A stretch of DNA of 64,000 bases from NCBI RefSeq assembly GCF_003369915.1, contig NC_046674.1, positions 6,200,001 to 6,264,000 on the forward strand, given 5' to 3'. Below the pieces are notes generated by a model. It was given only the letters and a program-made list of their open reading frames with translations, searched no databases and was not told the origin of the DNA. The position numbers were made by a program, and so were the translations under genes. Of the stretch, positions 25,046 through 37,594 are shown one piece after another (the first letter of the stretch is position 1; the number at the start of each line of letters is the position of its first letter). The stretch comes from Drosophila miranda. Its lineage: Eukaryota > Arthropoda > Insecta > Diptera > Drosophilidae.

Positions 25046-25083
<38 letters not shown>

Positions 25084-25181
25084 TCGAGGTTCGAGGTGGG
25101 GGTGCATACTACTGCCTCCACGGGAGCCCACAGCCATGGGATGGGCCCGCTCCGGATTGTCTGCCGAGCCGCGCCAAACGC
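22966..25181. other. Intergenic DNA and probable Gbs-76A 3' UTR
   Basis: 2.2 kb, mostly AT-rich, without a convincing gene. TTTATT words (AATAAA on the minus strand) near 23449 and 23488 could end Gbs-76A transcripts. A 34-base G run lies at 25048-25081. Small plus-strand ORFs, including the one translating the G run, are chance. Confidence 0.45.
25048..25081. repeat. Uninterrupted poly(G)34 tract
   Basis: 34 consecutive G on the plus strand, about 100 bp beyond the Gbs-76A stop, so poly(C) in its 3' UTR. Confidence 0.9.
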
Positions 25182-28066
25182 TTAGTAGAAGGAGCTGCAC
25201 CAGGCATCGCCCGCCGTGGGGCTTAGCAGGCCGACCATGCTCGTGCTGTGATGCGTGGTCACGGCGCCAGTCACCACGGACGGGGCCGATGCGTTGGTGG
25301 CATGCGTCGAGCTTGGCAAACATTGGAAGCAGTAGTTGGCCCCGTAGTTGCTGTCCCAGAACTGTTGGCCCTTGCACTGGAAGCGCACAGCGAACTCCAG
25401 CCGCTGGCCCACATGGAGCGAATTGCCGAACAGCACGAAGGTGAACTTGTCCGAGAATCCATCGCAGGAGTTCTCCACGTAGTTGGCCTGTAGATCCGCG
25501 TAGCTGCGCCAGCCGTCCAGCGAGTAGCGGATGTGCACTGACTTGTGGAAGTCGAGATTGCGCACGCGCACCGATCCGGATATCGTCTGGTTGATGTTGT
25601 CCGAGACGGCGGCATTCTCCAGAGAGACCTGCTTCTCCCTGACCGCATCGAGGAATGTGGGCAGGCCGCCCGGCTGCTGGAACAGCGGCATCAGCAGCTT
25701 GTCCGACTTGGGCCCCATCTGCATCGGCGGCTCCGATTCGAGTATCTCCAGATCCTCGAACGCCGACTTGGGTATTGTGGGTATCTCATCCAGGAAGGTC
25801 TTCACATCGGCCAGATCCAGGCCCAGCACATCGGCGAATCGCACGATCTTCTTGCGTCCGGGCGTGCCCGGTGGCGTCTTTCCCGTCTTCAAGGAGGAGC
25901 AGCGTCTCACCCTCTGGGGCCGGCAATCGTCCTCATCGTCTGTGGTGTCGATGCCTTGGCTGTGGCTCGTCTTCTTTTCCACCGCCTCGGCGGCATCATG
26001 CTTGGCCTTCTCCAGCTGGGCCAGATCCACATCCACTGTGAGATTGCTGCCGGTGTCTGCTGTCACCGATTTGTCTGTCTCATCCACACCGCTGTCGGGG
26101 GAGGCATGGGCGTCGGTTGCGCCGTCTAGGCCGCCATCCGACGATGGGGAGGTATCCAAAGTTCTGTCGGGTGTCGGGACATCGTAGACCCTCTCATCCA
26201 AGATTCTGTCGGGAGTGGCCTCATGCACGACTTCTTCTTCATTTGCTTTCAGTTCGAGCTGTTCCTCTGCGTCCACGTGGCCATTGGTCAGAGTGGCAGA
26301 GGGCTCTTCTGGGGGAGCCTGTACCACAATACCGCCGCTGGCTTTGAAGCTGTCACTCTGTTGCAGCAGTTCGCTGAGTATTTGTGCCTGCAGGAGCGCC
26401 TCATCCTCATCCTCCTGATCCACCACTTCCACAACCAGCTCCTGTGGTTGAGTTTTCTCAGCTGTCTCTTTCTGTTTTTCCTGCTCCCCCACCTGCTGCT
26501 GACCGTTCGTCAGCTCGTGTCCCCCATTCATTGGCAATGCATTCACAGAGTCAGTCAACTCCGAGGCTGGCTGCTTGCTGGGCTCCGGGGCCTGGGGCTG
26601 TGCGTTTACCGTGACCAGTATCTGATCCGGAGCCACTGATCCGACGGCCGATGTGGATGTTGATGTGGCATCGAAGTAGGGTCCATCGGCGGTGCTGCTG
26701 CTGTGACTGCTGGCGGCCGAGGCACACGCATAGCCCGACTCGGCCGTCGAGTTGTGTGGCGTATTCGAGGCGGTTTCAATCAGACGCAGGTACTCGCACT
26801 CATCCACCGGACTCCCGGGCGACTCCAGCTCACAGTCAAAGTCGAAGAACGAATCGGACTCGTGGCGCAGCGGCTGCAGATCGGTCACAGTCTGTTCGGA
26901 GTCATGGGCATTCACCCAGGTATTGGTATTGGTGCCATTTATGATGGGCTCGTCCTCGGGATTTTCCGCGCCCTCCTCGTTCGCCTGCAAAAAAGAGAGA
27001 GACTTCGATTAGCAAAGTTCTAGAAAACAAAACTAAATATTTGGGAAATGCTCCAAAACATAGTAGGCCGCACCAAATAAATCAGAGTCTTTGATCAGTC
27101 TATCAGTATTCCAGTAGAGCTAGTCGTCGTACTAGTGTAAAACCGTAACTCGTATAATTTTGTAAAAAATCCCACAACACCGCCATGCTGACGATGCCAA
27201 CTTTGAGACAGACGGCTCCGGAATTTAACACGATTGCGGTCGTAGCCGGAGGTCTACGGGATCTATCTCTGAGCGACTTGCGTGGCAGATATGTGCTGCT
27301 GGTATTCTATCCGGCAGACTTTTCGTACGTCTGTCCCACCGAGTTGCAGGCGTTCAGCGATCGGGCTTTGGAGTTCCGCAACGTAGGCTGCGAGGTGATG
27401 GCCTGCTCGACGGACAGCCACTTTGTGCACTGCGCCTGGATAGCTCAGCCGCGCAAGAAGGGCGGCCTTGGGGAACTGGACATACCCCTGCTGGCCGACA
27501 AGTCCATGAAGATAGCCAAGGACTATGGCGTGCTGGATGAGAAGACGGGCCTGGCCTTGCGGGCCACCTTCATCATCGATCGCGAAGGTCTGGTGCGCCA
27601 GATCACGGTCAACGACAATGGCGTGGGTCGCAGTGTGGACGAGGCACTGCGTCTGGTCCAGGCATTGCAGTTCAGCGATGAGTTCGGTATGGTCTGCCCT
27701 GTCAACTGGAAGAAAGGGACCAAGGGCATGCAGCCGGACGAGTCCGGCAAGGAGGAGTATTTCAAGAATTCCACATAAACAGAAACACATAAACACAGTC
27801 TTTAGATAGAAATGCCGTTCAATAAACCCCACCCATTGAGAGTTTAATTTCTTGGCTCCCACACGAGGATAACCCTTAAAAGTTCTTAAAAGTCTTACCT
27901 GTGATCCCAAGGTGCGCAGCTTGGAGGACAGACTCCGTGCGAATGCCTCGGCCCGGCCACGGCATGAGGACATCCCTATGGTTGGTATGATTGAGATAAT
28001 GCTGCAGGGTGGCCTGCTGTCCGGCGTGCTTGTGTGTGTCAGTGGTATATCGCCGGGATCGTTCAT
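25182..28066 (-). CDS. Gbs-76A: Glycogen-targeting PP1 regulatory subunit (PPP1R3-like)
   Basis: Scaffold that brings protein phosphatase 1 to glycogen and promotes glycogen synthase activity. Two exons: 28066-27899 (56 aa) and 26984-25182, joined in phase 0 (CACAG|GTAAGA..TTTGCAG|GCG) to 656 aa. Most of the N-terminal 420 residues are acidic and low-complexity (DEDDEALL, repeated TPDR). The PP1-docking RVxF motif is KKIVRF near residue 431. The CBM21 glycogen-binding domain spans about 524-610, with FHKSVHIRYSLDGWRSY and the typical WDSNYGANYCF. The 914-bp intron holds a peroxiredoxin gene on the other strand. Length and architecture fit Gbs-76A better than the shorter Gbs-70E. Confidence 0.9.
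27185..27778 (+). CDS. Typical 2-Cys peroxiredoxin, intronless and nested
   Basis: Thiol peroxidase that reduces peroxides with thioredoxin; cytosolic in prediction, as no signal or presequence is visible. It is 197 aa. Peroxidatic C50 lies in FSYVCPTE (most family members have FTFVCPTE) and resolving C171 in GMVCPVNW. The GGLG (93-96) and C-terminal YF (192-193) motifs that make eukaryotic 2-Cys enzymes prone to over-oxidation are both present. Extra cysteines at 69, 74 and 83 are noticeable. The gene lies wholly inside the Gbs-76A intron on the opposite strand and has no introns, as expected of a retroposed copy. It resembles Jafrac1-type enzymes. The exact fly orthologue is uncertain. Confidence 0.93.
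   Translation: MLTMPTLRQTAPEFNTIAVVAGGLRDLSLSDLRGRYVLLVFYPADFSYVCPTELQAFSDRALEFRNVGCEVMACSTDSHFVHCAWIAQPRKKGGLGELDIPLLADKSMKIAKDYGVLDEKTGLALRATFIIDREGLVRQITVNDNGVGRSVDEALRLVQALQFSDEFGMVCPVNWKKGTKGMQPDESGKEEYFKNST
27821..27826 (+). terminator. Poly(A) signal of the nested peroxiredoxin
   Basis: AATAAA 43 nt after the stop, before the Gbs-76A exon 1 donor at 27898, so both transcripts can end cleanly. Confidence 0.75.
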
Positions 28067-29764
28067 TTACGTCACGTCACGCACACACACAGAGTCGGAT
28101 ATAGTATTGCAACGGATCTCCGGAATATCTGCAATTATACGTACATATAATATCACCCAAATGTATGACGTGAGTTATATATTGAGCAATTTCTGTTGTT
28201 GTTTTGGCTTAAGTAAACAAATAAATTTCACTCGTCACTTTCTCTTTCCTTTCTTCAATGTTTTTGGATTTGAAAACAGCTGGCAGAATATATAGATTTC
28301 CATATCATTTTTTAATAACTGCAGCGCATATTTTCCGTTCTATTTTTAAATGATTTGATTTAGCGGGTTGTCATTAATATTTTAATAGATCGTTTAAGGA
28401 ATTTATGTGCAGATTGAATATTGAAGAATATCGTATCTCCCGATATACACATATGAATATGAATATTAGTCCTTAGTGAAAGGCCAAGGATATGCCTGCG
28501 TGAATCGATTCTTAGTATAAATCATGTGATGAAAACACTGACAGACCTGATGACATCCCCAAGCTGAAGCAGGTGGCACCATAACAAATTGTTAACATTT
28601 CTTGTTCCCTCTGTTTTGCTCTTGGCAAATGGGTTTGCTATTGTTTTCATTTTCGGGAAGCGCTCGCTGCACGTGCTATACCTTTGATCAGGTGAAAAGC
28701 CAAGCCACGCCCATTAACAGAGAAGGATCGATCGAGAGGCAGATGCCTAGACAGAGATAGCGACAGGGGAAGGAAGTACCGCCCCCAATTAAGACATCAG
28801 ACAGAGTGCCATTCGAAATTAGATGCGCCAATCGAGGAGGAGACAGAGTCAATTGGCCTTGAACTTTTTTGCGGCATTTATTCTCTGTCTACTTTTTCGC
28901 CCGATTTTTCAACTTTTCTATTTTTCTATTTTTTGTCTCGTTTTTCGGTTTTAAATATTTTACTTTTTATTTTTGGCAGCCTGCATAGGAAATTTAATTA
29001 AGCAGAAGAATAAATAAAACGAAAAAAATGAGCTGAACAGAGTTGTACGAAAAAATAAAAGATCGTCGGACAATCGATCGATTAAGGAGGTCAAAATGCC
29101 GATCTCTTTGAAATTTCCTTAAAATGAAATCAACTGCCTGCCAGTCCGCGTATAAGTATTTTATACAGATATTATATAGAAATTCCTCTGTAGATGAGTT
29201 GATGTGGCACCTTATGGCCGAACATATTTCATGATTCACAGCCATCCCTTGGGGACGGACAGATTGCAGTTTCTTTTTCGGCATGAGTACCTTTACTCAT
29301 TTTTTTGTTCGTATCTCTCTTTTCCCTATAGATAGGTTGAAATTGCTTTTGGCCGTATGCCAAAAGGCTAAATGCGTTTTGGGTGCAGATGACGTTGGAC
29401 CAAGAAACGCAAAAAAAAGAAGAACAGATTACAAAATTAAAAATATACACATTTAAGAGAGAAATGTACTCGGGAATAAGTAATTTATGAATTAAAGATT
29501 CATTGGAGCCTGACATAATGAGTTGGTAAATAACAGAAGATCACCGAATCAAAGAGAAAAAACGTCTGAGGAGAGTTCATCGAAGTCTTGTACATTTTCT
29601 TTTAAATTTATATTACCCTTAGGCTTTCTCTCTATTTTTGCCTAAAAATATTACACATATAAATAATAGTTGCTAATGCAAGCCTCACATAAATAAAATA
29701 TATGCATAACAAACAAAATAAATAAAATAGAAACAAAATGAAAAGACTTCTATAAATAGATCTA

Positions 29765-29800
29765 CGACAACATACATATGTACGTACATATGTCTTGTCG
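29765..29800. repeat. Near-perfect 36-nt inverted repeat
   Basis: Arms CGACAA...ACATATGTAC and GTACATATGT...TTGTCG. The central 20 bases (29773-29792) form a perfect palindrome. The only mismatch is an asymmetric 3-versus-1-nt bulge. Confidence 0.8.
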
Positions 29801-31623
29801 TCTTTCAGTTCTGTTTTATGGCCAAAGTAACATTTCCGTTGTATTATTTTTGGCATTTGCTCACTTTCTTCATTGGCTTGAAACATTGAATCTTTGGCTT
29901 GTTTCGACCGTAACCGAAAGCTACTTGTACTAAGATACTGCGCTCCTCTTTTAAGTAGCCCCACACGCACTGGGGAGAATTGGGAGACAGAGCCATAAAG
30001 CAGCTTAATTGAATTAAATTGGTGGAAATGTAGTGGAATTGATATTACTTCAAGTGGTTAACGCAATAAAAATAACTTTGCATTATTCTTGATTGGTTCA
30101 CATCGCGTCTCTGTCTGTGCTGTGGAATGAAGTCAAGGTGCTGTTGAGGTGCCAATTCCGTAGATAAAAGATACCTACATTCTCCGTTTATTTACTAATT
30201 TAATAAGCTCTTTTCTTATGTATGTTTTAAGAAGTGCGCATTTTGTCAAATCCGTTTTAAAAGTGGAGCTAAGGTACACCCCTAGGATACAAATATTCAT
30301 TGCCTTGAAGAGTACCCCAAAAGTAACTGAAACTAAAACAAAATCTTAAATATCACTCGAAGATATTTGCGAAATTTCGAATCTGTGTAAGATGCAGTTC
30401 TTCAATTGTAATAAACAATTATCTTAAATATTTACATTCCAATCTTCAAAATCAGCAAGTCAAATCCCAATGGCGCACTTTCGAATGCATTTATTCATCC
30501 CCACATGAAACACGATCTTTGATCAGTGATCCGTTACCAGTGCTGAATTCAATACCATAGTCGCTTTAATGGGCAATCAATCGGAAAATAGATATAGAAT
30601 ATCTTCAAAGCCTTCAGAGGTTCTCGCTGCTCTTCTAAAATATGTATTTACAACCTGATAATCGGACACGCTTTGATGCGCCACAGATACACAGACAGAG
30701 AGTGGCTTTAGCTTATCTCTGGGATCACACAGATGCATTTGTCATGTCAATTAGTTAGTCACTGCTCCTCCGAAGCTTTTCACAAGTTATATAGATGCGC
30801 CATTAGCCGTTCGATTAGATGTTTCTAGGCCTACTATTAGCATTTGCCGGTCGCCGGCTTATCACCTGAACTACACATGATATTTGCGAGTGGGCGATGA
30901 GTTCTGGGCTCTGGGTTCTGTTGGTGTAGCAATTGTAGCACTAGCACTTTTAATCGTGCTGCGGCGTCGTTTCGATTATGAAAATTGATAACAAAATTTG
31001 CAATTTTATTTATAGCAATCGGAATTGACCCGGACCGGGAATGGTTTTTCGAGCCGATACTCATACTCTCCCTAGTGCACTCTCCCTGGATGTGCGCTGG
31101 CTCACTTACACTCGCCCGGCGGCCAGACCTATCTGGTGATATAATCGATCCACTTGGTAGCCCACCGCTGGTAGAGCCAAACTTTTAGTGGTCTGTCTGT
31201 GTTTCGTAAATGTTGTGGCAATTAATTCCTTGAAAAGGCGCCGAAGGAACCGAAGGAACCGAAGGAACAACTACTGCGTCGGGCAGATGGCATCTGGGAC
31301 ATCGGACATCCACAGACTCGAAACTCGAACTCGAAACTGCACCACGTCTGCAGCGTCACGGTGTCGGGCGTGCACTGAATACAAAAACGATCTGTTTTGT
31401 TTTGTTTTTGGCATTCAGCAAAATTCAACCTGATTGATAAGGCAATATAGGATCGGTTCGGATCGAATCGGAATCGAAATCGAAGCGCACCAGAATCGCA
31501 AATCGCAGCCAAACACCAGCCAACGTTGTCTGCTGTCTGCTGCTGCTGCCCTCACACTGATCGCGCCCTCAGTCCGCAGTCCAACACTCCTCCCTCCATC
31601 CATCCATCGCTGCATCTGCATCT

Positions 31624-31673
31624 GTATATGTGCATCTGTATCAGTATCTGTATTTGTATCTGTATCTGTATCT
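31624..31673. repeat. Degenerate TGTATC hexamer repeat
   Basis: About eight imperfect copies of TGTATC/TGCATC. Confidence 0.8.
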
Positions 31674-34600
31674 CAGGGTGTATGTGTAATCGTCGCAGTG
31701 CATCCAAAAAGGTAACTGCAGCCGCCGCCGATGCCGATGGCGATGGCGCTGGCGATGTCGATGCTGTGCAGCGGCCGTCAGGCTGTCGCTTCTATAGACG
31801 GATGCTCGTGATCAGTGACGTCGCCAGCCTCGAATGTCTGTCTCAATATTAATCTTAGCTAACTGCTCTTCGGATCACCCTTCCGAATGGGGGATGTTAC
31901 ACTTAGCGAAACGGTTTATCATACAATTGATTTCGAATGTTCTAATTGAATTCAAACTCTCTTTGAAATTAATGTATTAAAATATATAGAATAAAAATGT
32001 GTAGATTCTTTACATTCTTCAAGCCAATATTCCTTAACCAAAGTATTTGCAGACTAATCCCATTTCGATTATGCCATTCAACAGATTTGGATTATTACAA
32101 TGAATTGGTAAGTACTCGAACATATTGCTCTATCTGTCATATCTCCAGCTTTGTACATAAACCAAAGATAAACCAAATAAATGACAGATAGCTAATACCA
32201 TAACTATGGGTAAGGGGACTATTGATCAGCGTGTCTAATTGCTCTCAGCTCTAAGCCTGTTTCTGTCTCGGACGAGCGCCCGCTGTGATTGTGGGTTGCC
32301 ATGTTGGCCGATATGCGATATGCATCTAATCAGCCTATCGGTTGTCGGTTGTTGGTGGTTAAACTTGCGATTAGGTTTATGGGTTCAACGCCAAATTGTG
32401 ATTGTTTGGACACAGGCGCCGGAGTAGTTTGCAGTTCTGATTTTGCAGGCCTCAACATTTAAAGTTGGACGGATGAGTGACAGTAGGTGACAGTAGGAGA
32501 CAGCAGCTGATAAGAAGCTGATACTATGCGGATCGTTGAACTGCCCCACTAGACAAACAGGTTTAGACAGATCCAACCACAACTAGAAGTCATTAAAGTC
32601 CTAACAATCAATTAATTAAGACATTTATTCGTTTTTTGATCTGTTCAACGAGTGGCGATAAGATAAGATTGGTGCTAAAAATGTTTGAGGTTAATCTAAT
32701 AATGGAATTATGTATAGCTAAAAATATGGTAAGTTATTTTAAAGGTACATATAAGCGGATCTTCGAGGGGGATTCTGGACCTTGAAGATAAGGCAATTTG
32801 TACAAATACTTCGAAATACTTTCAGATAGGTAGTGCTACTGTATAGAGCTCCAGGGCTCATTAGAGAACATTTATACGCTGTCATTCACTGTCGCATATA
32901 TCATCAGGCATAAGTTCCTGTCAAAAACGCCCAGACCGGCAAGTGCCGCCCACGCTTTAAAGATAGATACATATAGTACTATATGTGTTCGAATACGTGT
33001 GTTCCCTCCATCAACAAACCACAACAGCTGACTGCCTGACTGACTGTCTGACTGGCTTTTCCTTTTATTTATAAATAAACCGAAATTAAGAATATATATT
33101 TCTTTATGGTAAATTAGCTCAAAACTTAGACGGACATACGTAACACGCGCGGCGCCGCACTCCACTTGCGTGCCTCTTGTTTTGGTTTTGGGATTGGTTT
33201 AGGGTTTGTGTTTTGGGGAAGGGAATCGATTTGCATCGGAACTCCATAACAATCAATATATACATATACAGAGTATACGGAATGTCTTTCACGAGCCTTG
33301 TTTCAAGCGCTAATTTGCTGTTGTATCTAACAGATACTCTGCGCTTGTGTGAGTGCGTGTGCCCCGGTCCCGTGGATGTGGGGGTGGTGTTCTCACTCAT
33401 TTTTTCTGCTTTTCGGCTGGCGCGTGTTTTTTGTACGCTTTTTTTATTTTTTATTTATATTTGTATGACATTGCTACCCAACGAAATGTCAAAAGCAAAC
33501 AAAGCCAAGAGCCGTGACCAGCAGCAACAAAAACAAAGCCACAGGAAAAACGCTTGCGCTGTGTCTGAAAACACAGTTACAGACACACAGATACTACTGG
33601 TGGGGGCAGATACTTTCGCTTTCCTCCTTTTATGATTATTGTTTGGGTTTGAAGATGTGGGGTTTGGGATTGCTTTTCCCATAGATTGTGATAACGAGAC
33701 ATTGTTTTGGATTGTTTTGCTTTGATTGGGGATGGTTAAGGAAGAGTACGTCCTGGAAGTACGTCAAGAAAGGCAGATTTCTTATGTAAGCATTTGGGTG
33801 CGTAAAGTAAAACGTAAATGATATTAGGAAAGTGCGTAAATATATGAGAAAGCTGGTGGTTCTGCACCTTATTACTTTACATTTTCGTCTGTTTAAAGGA
33901 TCATAATAAGAAGCTGTGTAGAATCTGCATAGAAACTGCATTGAAAACTAATTGATTCTCAACTTCTTTCGAAAAATTGAAGAACAATAAACCGGTTTAT
34001 CCACTGTATATTCCAATCTATAGAATACACACAAGTAATTCAACTTAATTTTTATAGTCTGGTAGATGAAACTTGAACTCCCTGAACTTGTCCCCAATTG
34101 TTCCGACTCTCTCTCGCTCTCCGGCATAATTCATGTTTTGGTTCAGCTTCCATCGCAATGACTTTAGATGCCACAATCAATGTCAAATGTATCTCATGGA
34201 TACACGCACATGGTAATTGCAAAAAGAGCAAGCAAGAATTATCACGCAATCGTTTGGCATATACCACATCACCATATATCTAGAACACGCACTTAATTAT
34301 GCTTCCACCTTATTTATGTATGTACATATATTGTAGGAAATATGATGGAATGATTACCAACCTGTAGTTTTAATATAATTCCAAGGCGTTCCTTTTTTGG
34401 CCTTTGCCAAAGTTCTTCTCGCTCTCGCACAGGCGTAGCAATAAAAAAAAGAATTAGTTGTCAAAAGCTGTCGCATAAATATCGCCTACATATACCAATT
34501 CTCTATATAGCATACTATAAATGTGGCGGGCGGCCTTTTAGGTATTGCGTGCCTTTTTGTCGTTATGTAGTCGTCCAAGAAAGTGACCCAATATGTGGGG

Positions 34601-37594
34601 CGAAAGGTCACCGAAGGATTGCGTCTGAACGTGAACTTTCACTTTCACTCACTTTCACACACACATATACACCTTCACTTTTGAGTTTGGGGGCCACCAG
34701 AGGGCGTTAGTTGCTTAGATAACACTTTCCTTGAATGGAATTTTTGTATTTTCTTCAGATATGTTTTATTTCATTTATTTCTGCAGTTCGTTTATTTTAA
34801 GAGAAAAAATTTGTTTATTTCAATTTGAAAAAAAAGTAAACCGGATAGTTTTCTACTATATCTTTTCACTCGCGTTCCATTCAAAAGTTTTTGATTTGGG
34901 TTAAGGCTTTGGTTTTGATAAGGAGTCGGTGTGTGTTTTGGTTTCAGGGTTCTCAGAGGAAGGGTCTCAATCTACAAAAAAATTCACTCGGACTGCACAC
35001 GAAAATCGGACAATATCTTGTAGATTTTCACGGTTATCTTAAGTTTTTATTTATTTTTTTTGTTTTGGTTTGGAATCCGTTTTTGTGTATTTTTATTTTA
35101 TATTTATTTTTATTTTATTATGATTTTGCGCCAGCGCTGAGTGGCAGCCGTGGCAGCAGCGCCCGTTGTAGTGGCAACATTGGCGACTTGGTCGCAATAA
35201 GAGTGTCATTCAAGGGCATTGCAAGGTCGCAGCAGTTGCGTCTTTCGCCCACTGGCGGCCGAGAGGCGAGAGCAGAGCGTCGACAGCCGACAACCGCATG
35301 GCGCGGCGGGGCGGCCTCTTTTTTTTCTCCGATACACAGATACCAAAGATTTTTTGAGAATTATTTCGCTTATTATTTCTCGTTTCAGCTTCTGTTCTTT
35401 TCGTGCAAAAAAAAAAACAGCCCACAGAGAGAGCGAGAGCCGCTGCGCTTTAATTATTATTAATTTTCATATCGTTGTATCTCAAAGATACATTTACTTG
35501 TCGAACATCTAGTTTTAGCTGCAAGCGGCTTTGGCCTGTCTTGAATCTCGTTTTGGATCGCCCGTTTGGCCGTCCTGTCGTGTGGCAACTGAGGCAGTAT
35601 CGCCAAAAGCTGCAACCTTGCCAGGTCGCCTTGCTTGTTCTCATTCGCTCTCTCTCTCTCTCTCTCTGTGTTTGTCTCTGTGGGCGGTTTTTGGGTGGCT
35701 ACGCCAGAGAGCGCAGTGGGGCAAACAATTGAGAGAATGTTGGAGACTCAATTGGCACAGTGGCTGAAAGGTGTGGAATCCAACCTTCCTACGGGTTCTG
35801 AGTGTATCTTAAGGGGATCATACATATGTATTTCGCCATGTATTCGCCATAAATCTGAATTTTATGTACATACTTACATATGGCGAAAAAACGAAAAATA
35901 ACCAAAGAAAATTGTGTTTAACGTTTCTAAAATTCAACTCCACATACCGCAATTGCTAATTTGGCCCCACTGTGCAGAAATTGTTTGCTGCGGGCACTCT
36001 CCCTTTAGCGTCTCTCTCTCTCAGTTGGCTCTCAGTTCTGGCTATCTCTATCGCTCCTCCACTGGGGTCGGTTGCCCGTCCGTCAGGTGTGGAGCCGGCA
36101 TTTCTATCGTATTTGTTTTGTTTCTTCAGAAAATTTTTGTTTGGTTTATATTTGCATTCTTTAATTGTTTGTTCAATTTTGTTGTTTGTTTAATTTTACG
36201 ATTAATTGTTTTATTTTCTTTTTAGCCAGCAGTCCGGCCAGTGTAACTGAGAGGAGTATACACACAGATACACACATATGTATGTGTGTATGGTACATTC
36301 CGCTCATTATTATTTTTAAAGTGCGTTGACTTCGGGGCTTCAGTAGCTGCAAATTCTTGATCCATTTACATGGGCATTGCATTTCTTTGAGGCAGATACA
36401 GATGCAGATACAGATGCAAATGCAGTCAAACACATGGTCGTGCCACCACCCTCTCTTTTGCTGCTCTCTTCTCTCTTTGTTTGTCAGTATTCTCTTTGCT
36501 GTTCCATTTTCATCTGTGGGTCAACTAGCGACTACTTTCGCTTTCATTTCTCTGCGACGGCGCTCTGAACCACAACTAATTCAATTCCGCCTGAGCTCCA
36601 CCTTCCCTCTCGTGCGGGTCCCCCTGGATAGCCCCCTAGTGTGACAGAGAGACAGAAAACCTAGCCAGAATAATATTTGCTTTAAATTCGGCTCTATTCA
36701 TCACATGACATTAAATTAACTGCAATTAGTTGGAAATTTCGGCACAGGTGTCTCTAATTAGACTCTTAGACAATGAATGAACTAAATTAACTCATTTCAG
36801 TTAGCATTTCAAGCTATTATTATTGATAGATAGATAGATGAAATACCTAGATATACCAGATATCAGGTGGGCACCGAGATTAATGCTTAAAGCCGCAGGA
36901 CCGACTCGATTTATTTTGATTTTCCCATATTTTTTCGCTATCATCAAGAGGGATTCCACGCCCGATTGGCACGCATATATAATTAATATAGCGATAAAGA
37001 AAAAAAATCGGGTATACGGCTTATGATAACGAAGTAACGGTCCATACTGGTCCATACAAAACACACGTTGCAGACATTTTCGAATTCTGCTACATGTCAA
37101 CTACACTGCGATGTAGTATGTACAATTCGCGACAGAGACACTTGGTCGCAAAATTTGTACTGTTTTCCGCCATAGACTGCTTTGTTTGTTGTATTTTTGT
37201 GGTTCTAGAAAAAAATTGAATGATATTTAATACACAAATTGATACGGTATGGCCCCCAATACCTACATGCATTTTCCACCCAAAAGTATGCTCTGTGCAA
37301 TTTCTTGCCGATAATATCGATTGTCTTGCAAATTTCACAATCCTGTAGCTGTTACATAATCAGCCCCTTTCCGCCCACGCAAAGGAAGAAGACTATTAAA
37401 TTTCATTTTTAGAGTTATTTTAAGGAACATAGAGTATAGAAACTATCCTTTGCAGGTTTTTGCATTTCCGTTCTCTCAAATCGTAGAACAACTGATGCAT
37501 ATCCCTGGATTGCATTTATATTCTTATCACGCATTGACTTTCCAAAAATGCAACTTTGGCGCGCAGCTCCACCGACTATCCAGTCGACTGTATC

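Noticed and set aside
24953-25444. Plus ORF with a polyglycine run
   Set aside because: Created by the poly(G) tract and then the antisense of Gbs-76A.
25531-26187. Plus-strand ORFs opposite Gbs-76A
   Set aside because: Antisense mirror of the Gbs-76A coding sequence, Ser/Arg-rich without domain signals.
27263-28066. 267-aa minus ORF over the peroxiredoxin
   Set aside because: Only its first 56 codons are real (Gbs-76A exon 1). The rest is intron and the antisense of the peroxiredoxin.
31500-31852. Ser/Ile/Cys-rich ORF over TGTATC repeats
   Set aside because: Translation of a hexamer repeat; composition is repetitive and there is no start context.
35891-36230. Possible small membrane protein (plus ORF 35914-36225)
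   Set aside because: Phe/Leu-rich from T-rich non-coding DNA; no splice partners or conserved features.
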